Source of the DNA: Vibrio pelagius
GTDB lineage: Bacteria > Pseudomonadota > Gammaproteobacteria > Enterobacterales > Vibrionaceae
Assembly (NCBI RefSeq): GCF_024347575.1
Contig: NZ_AP025504.1
Span: 1 to 64,000 of the forward strand
Reading direction: 5' to 3'
DNA length: 64,000 bases
Under the pieces are notes generated by a model, which did not search any database, was not told the DNA's origin, and saw nothing but the letters and a program-made list of their open reading frames with translations. Numbering within the stretch: the stretch's first letter is position 1; each line of letters opens with the position of its first letter. The position numbers and the translations under genes were made by a program. This document shows positions 63,472-64,000 of this stretch, piece by piece.

Positions 63472-63561
63472 ACTGGCTGTCCTAATTTCTGTGCTCCTAA
63501 CGTTTTATTCACACAGAATCTGGGCGTGGATTCTTGCACCCTAAATTTAGTGGCAGCCAGT
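63472..63561 (+). repeat. Structured mngA-mngB intercistronic region
   Basis: ACTGGCTG (63472-63479) pairs with CAGCCAGT (63554-63561), enclosing an AGAATC/GATTCT hairpin (63515-63534) and further short pairs (GTGC/GCAC). It is a possible branched RNA element between two genes of one operon. Confidence 0.5.
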
Positions 63562-63630
63562 TTTAACCCCTTGAAAATTTTAAAAATTAGCGGTTTTGAG
63601 TGTCGAATCCGCAAACTTAGGTAAATCACT

Positions 63631-64000
63631 ATGACTACATCACGCGTTCATATTACTCCACACATGCACTGGGATCGTGAATGGTATTTCACTACTGAAG
63701 AGTCGCGCATTCTTCTCGTGAACAACATGGAAGAGATCATGCAGCGTCTTGAGAACGACCCAGAGTACAAGTACTACGTACTCGATGGTCAAACAGCGGT
63801 GCTGGAAGATTACTTTGCTATCAAGCCAGAGAATAAAGCGCGCGTAAAAGCACTGGCAGAAGCAGGTAAGTTGATCGTGGGCCCTTGGTACTCTCAGACT
63901 GACACTATGCAAGTTTCAGGTGAGTCTATCGTTCGTAACATGATGTATGGACTACGTGATTGCCTAGAACTAGGTGAGCCAATGAAGATCGGTTATCTAC
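63631..64000 (+). CDS. mngB: MngB, alpha-mannosidase (mannosylglycerate hydrolase), partial
   Basis: Only the first 123 residues are in the window; the gene continues past the edge without a stop. It starts [20 protein letters not shown], with the HMHWDREW motif of glycoside hydrolase family 38 (zinc ligands His and Asp), and follows E. coli MngB almost residue by residue through [16 protein letters not shown] and GPWYSQTDT. It hydrolyses phosphorylated mannosylglycerate into mannose-6-phosphate and glycerate. An AGG stretch precedes the ATG by about ten bases. It lies about 210 bases after mngA, in the same orientation. Confidence 0.93.
   Translation, partial: MTTSRVHITPHMHWDREWYFTTEESRILLVNNMEEIMQRLENDPEYKYYVLDGQTAVLEDYFAIKPENKARVKALAEAGKLIVGPWYSQTDTMQVSGESIVRNMMYGLRDCLELGEPMKIGYL

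Noticed and set aside
1..64000. CRISPR arrays, tRNA or rRNA genes, prophage or insertion sequences
   Set aside because: No regular repeat-spacer pattern, no cloverleaf or rRNA sequence, no transposase or integrase frames were seen in reading the window.

Overview
The window reads as a continuous stretch of a Vibrio-type gammaproteobacterial chromosome, most likely chromosome II. The evidence is the gene set: a GH18 chitodextrinase resembling Vibrio EndoI, a phaB-phaA-phasin-phaC cluster, a napFDABC operon with the tiny single-helix protein otherwise described beside Vibrio nap genes, narQP, norR-hmpA, a VolA-type surface lysophospholipase with FadL, and a ToxR/TcpP-type membrane regulator. 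From memory, nap, pha and chitodextrinase also lie close together on V. cholerae chromosome II; this is recollection, not a search result. I see no tRNA, rRNA, CRISPR array, insertion sequence, prophage or integron signature. Intergenic hairpins are plentiful and most genes end in a clear intrinsic terminator.

Layout. 0-9 kb: BCCT osmolyte transporter, chitodextrinase, a small PQ-loop-like membrane protein, a DacA-type carboxypeptidase and an RluA-family pseudouridine synthase. 9-13 kb: a NemR-CurA-GST electrophile-response cluster with two nearly identical operators, then a DsbA-like lipoprotein and an anchored FKBP. 13-17.5 kb: OmpA-like lipoprotein, glutaredoxin, and the NorR/HmpA nitric oxide module with readable NorR enhancers, a sigma-54 promoter and an FNR box. 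17.6-24 kb: TDT channel, ClcA, CobW/YjiA-type GTPase, RhlE-like helicase, LysE exporter. 24-34.6 kb: Tat-exported PhoX, YggL, a spondin-domain pair followed by a two-component system, an EamA/Lrp divergent pair and several unknown proteins. 35-39.4 kb: polyhydroxyalkanoate synthesis. 39.5-48.2 kb: periplasmic nitrate respiration (nap), its NarQ/NarP sensor pair and DcuC. 48.5-58.1 kb: a membrane-bound ToxR-like regulator with an overlapping ToxS/VtrC-like partner, divergent from volA-fadL and an RND efflux pair. 58.4-64 kb: a chemoreceptor and the mannosylglycerate genes mngR, mngA and mngB, the last cut by the window edge.

How the parts work together. Several segments are complete regulon-plus-regulator modules: NemR with CurA/GST, NorR with Hmp, NarQP with Nap, MngR with MngAB, and probably the ToxR-like pair with VolA-FadL. 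The most promising undescribed system is the 48.5-58.1 kb segment, a possible lipid- or bile-sensing membrane regulator pair beside genes for lysophospholipid hydrolysis, fatty-acid uptake and efflux. The second is the spondin-domain pair (26.9-28.3 kb) with its own two-component system, whose kinase has an atypical ATP-binding region. All functional assignments rest on reading the sequences by eye against remembered families; none was verified by a database search.
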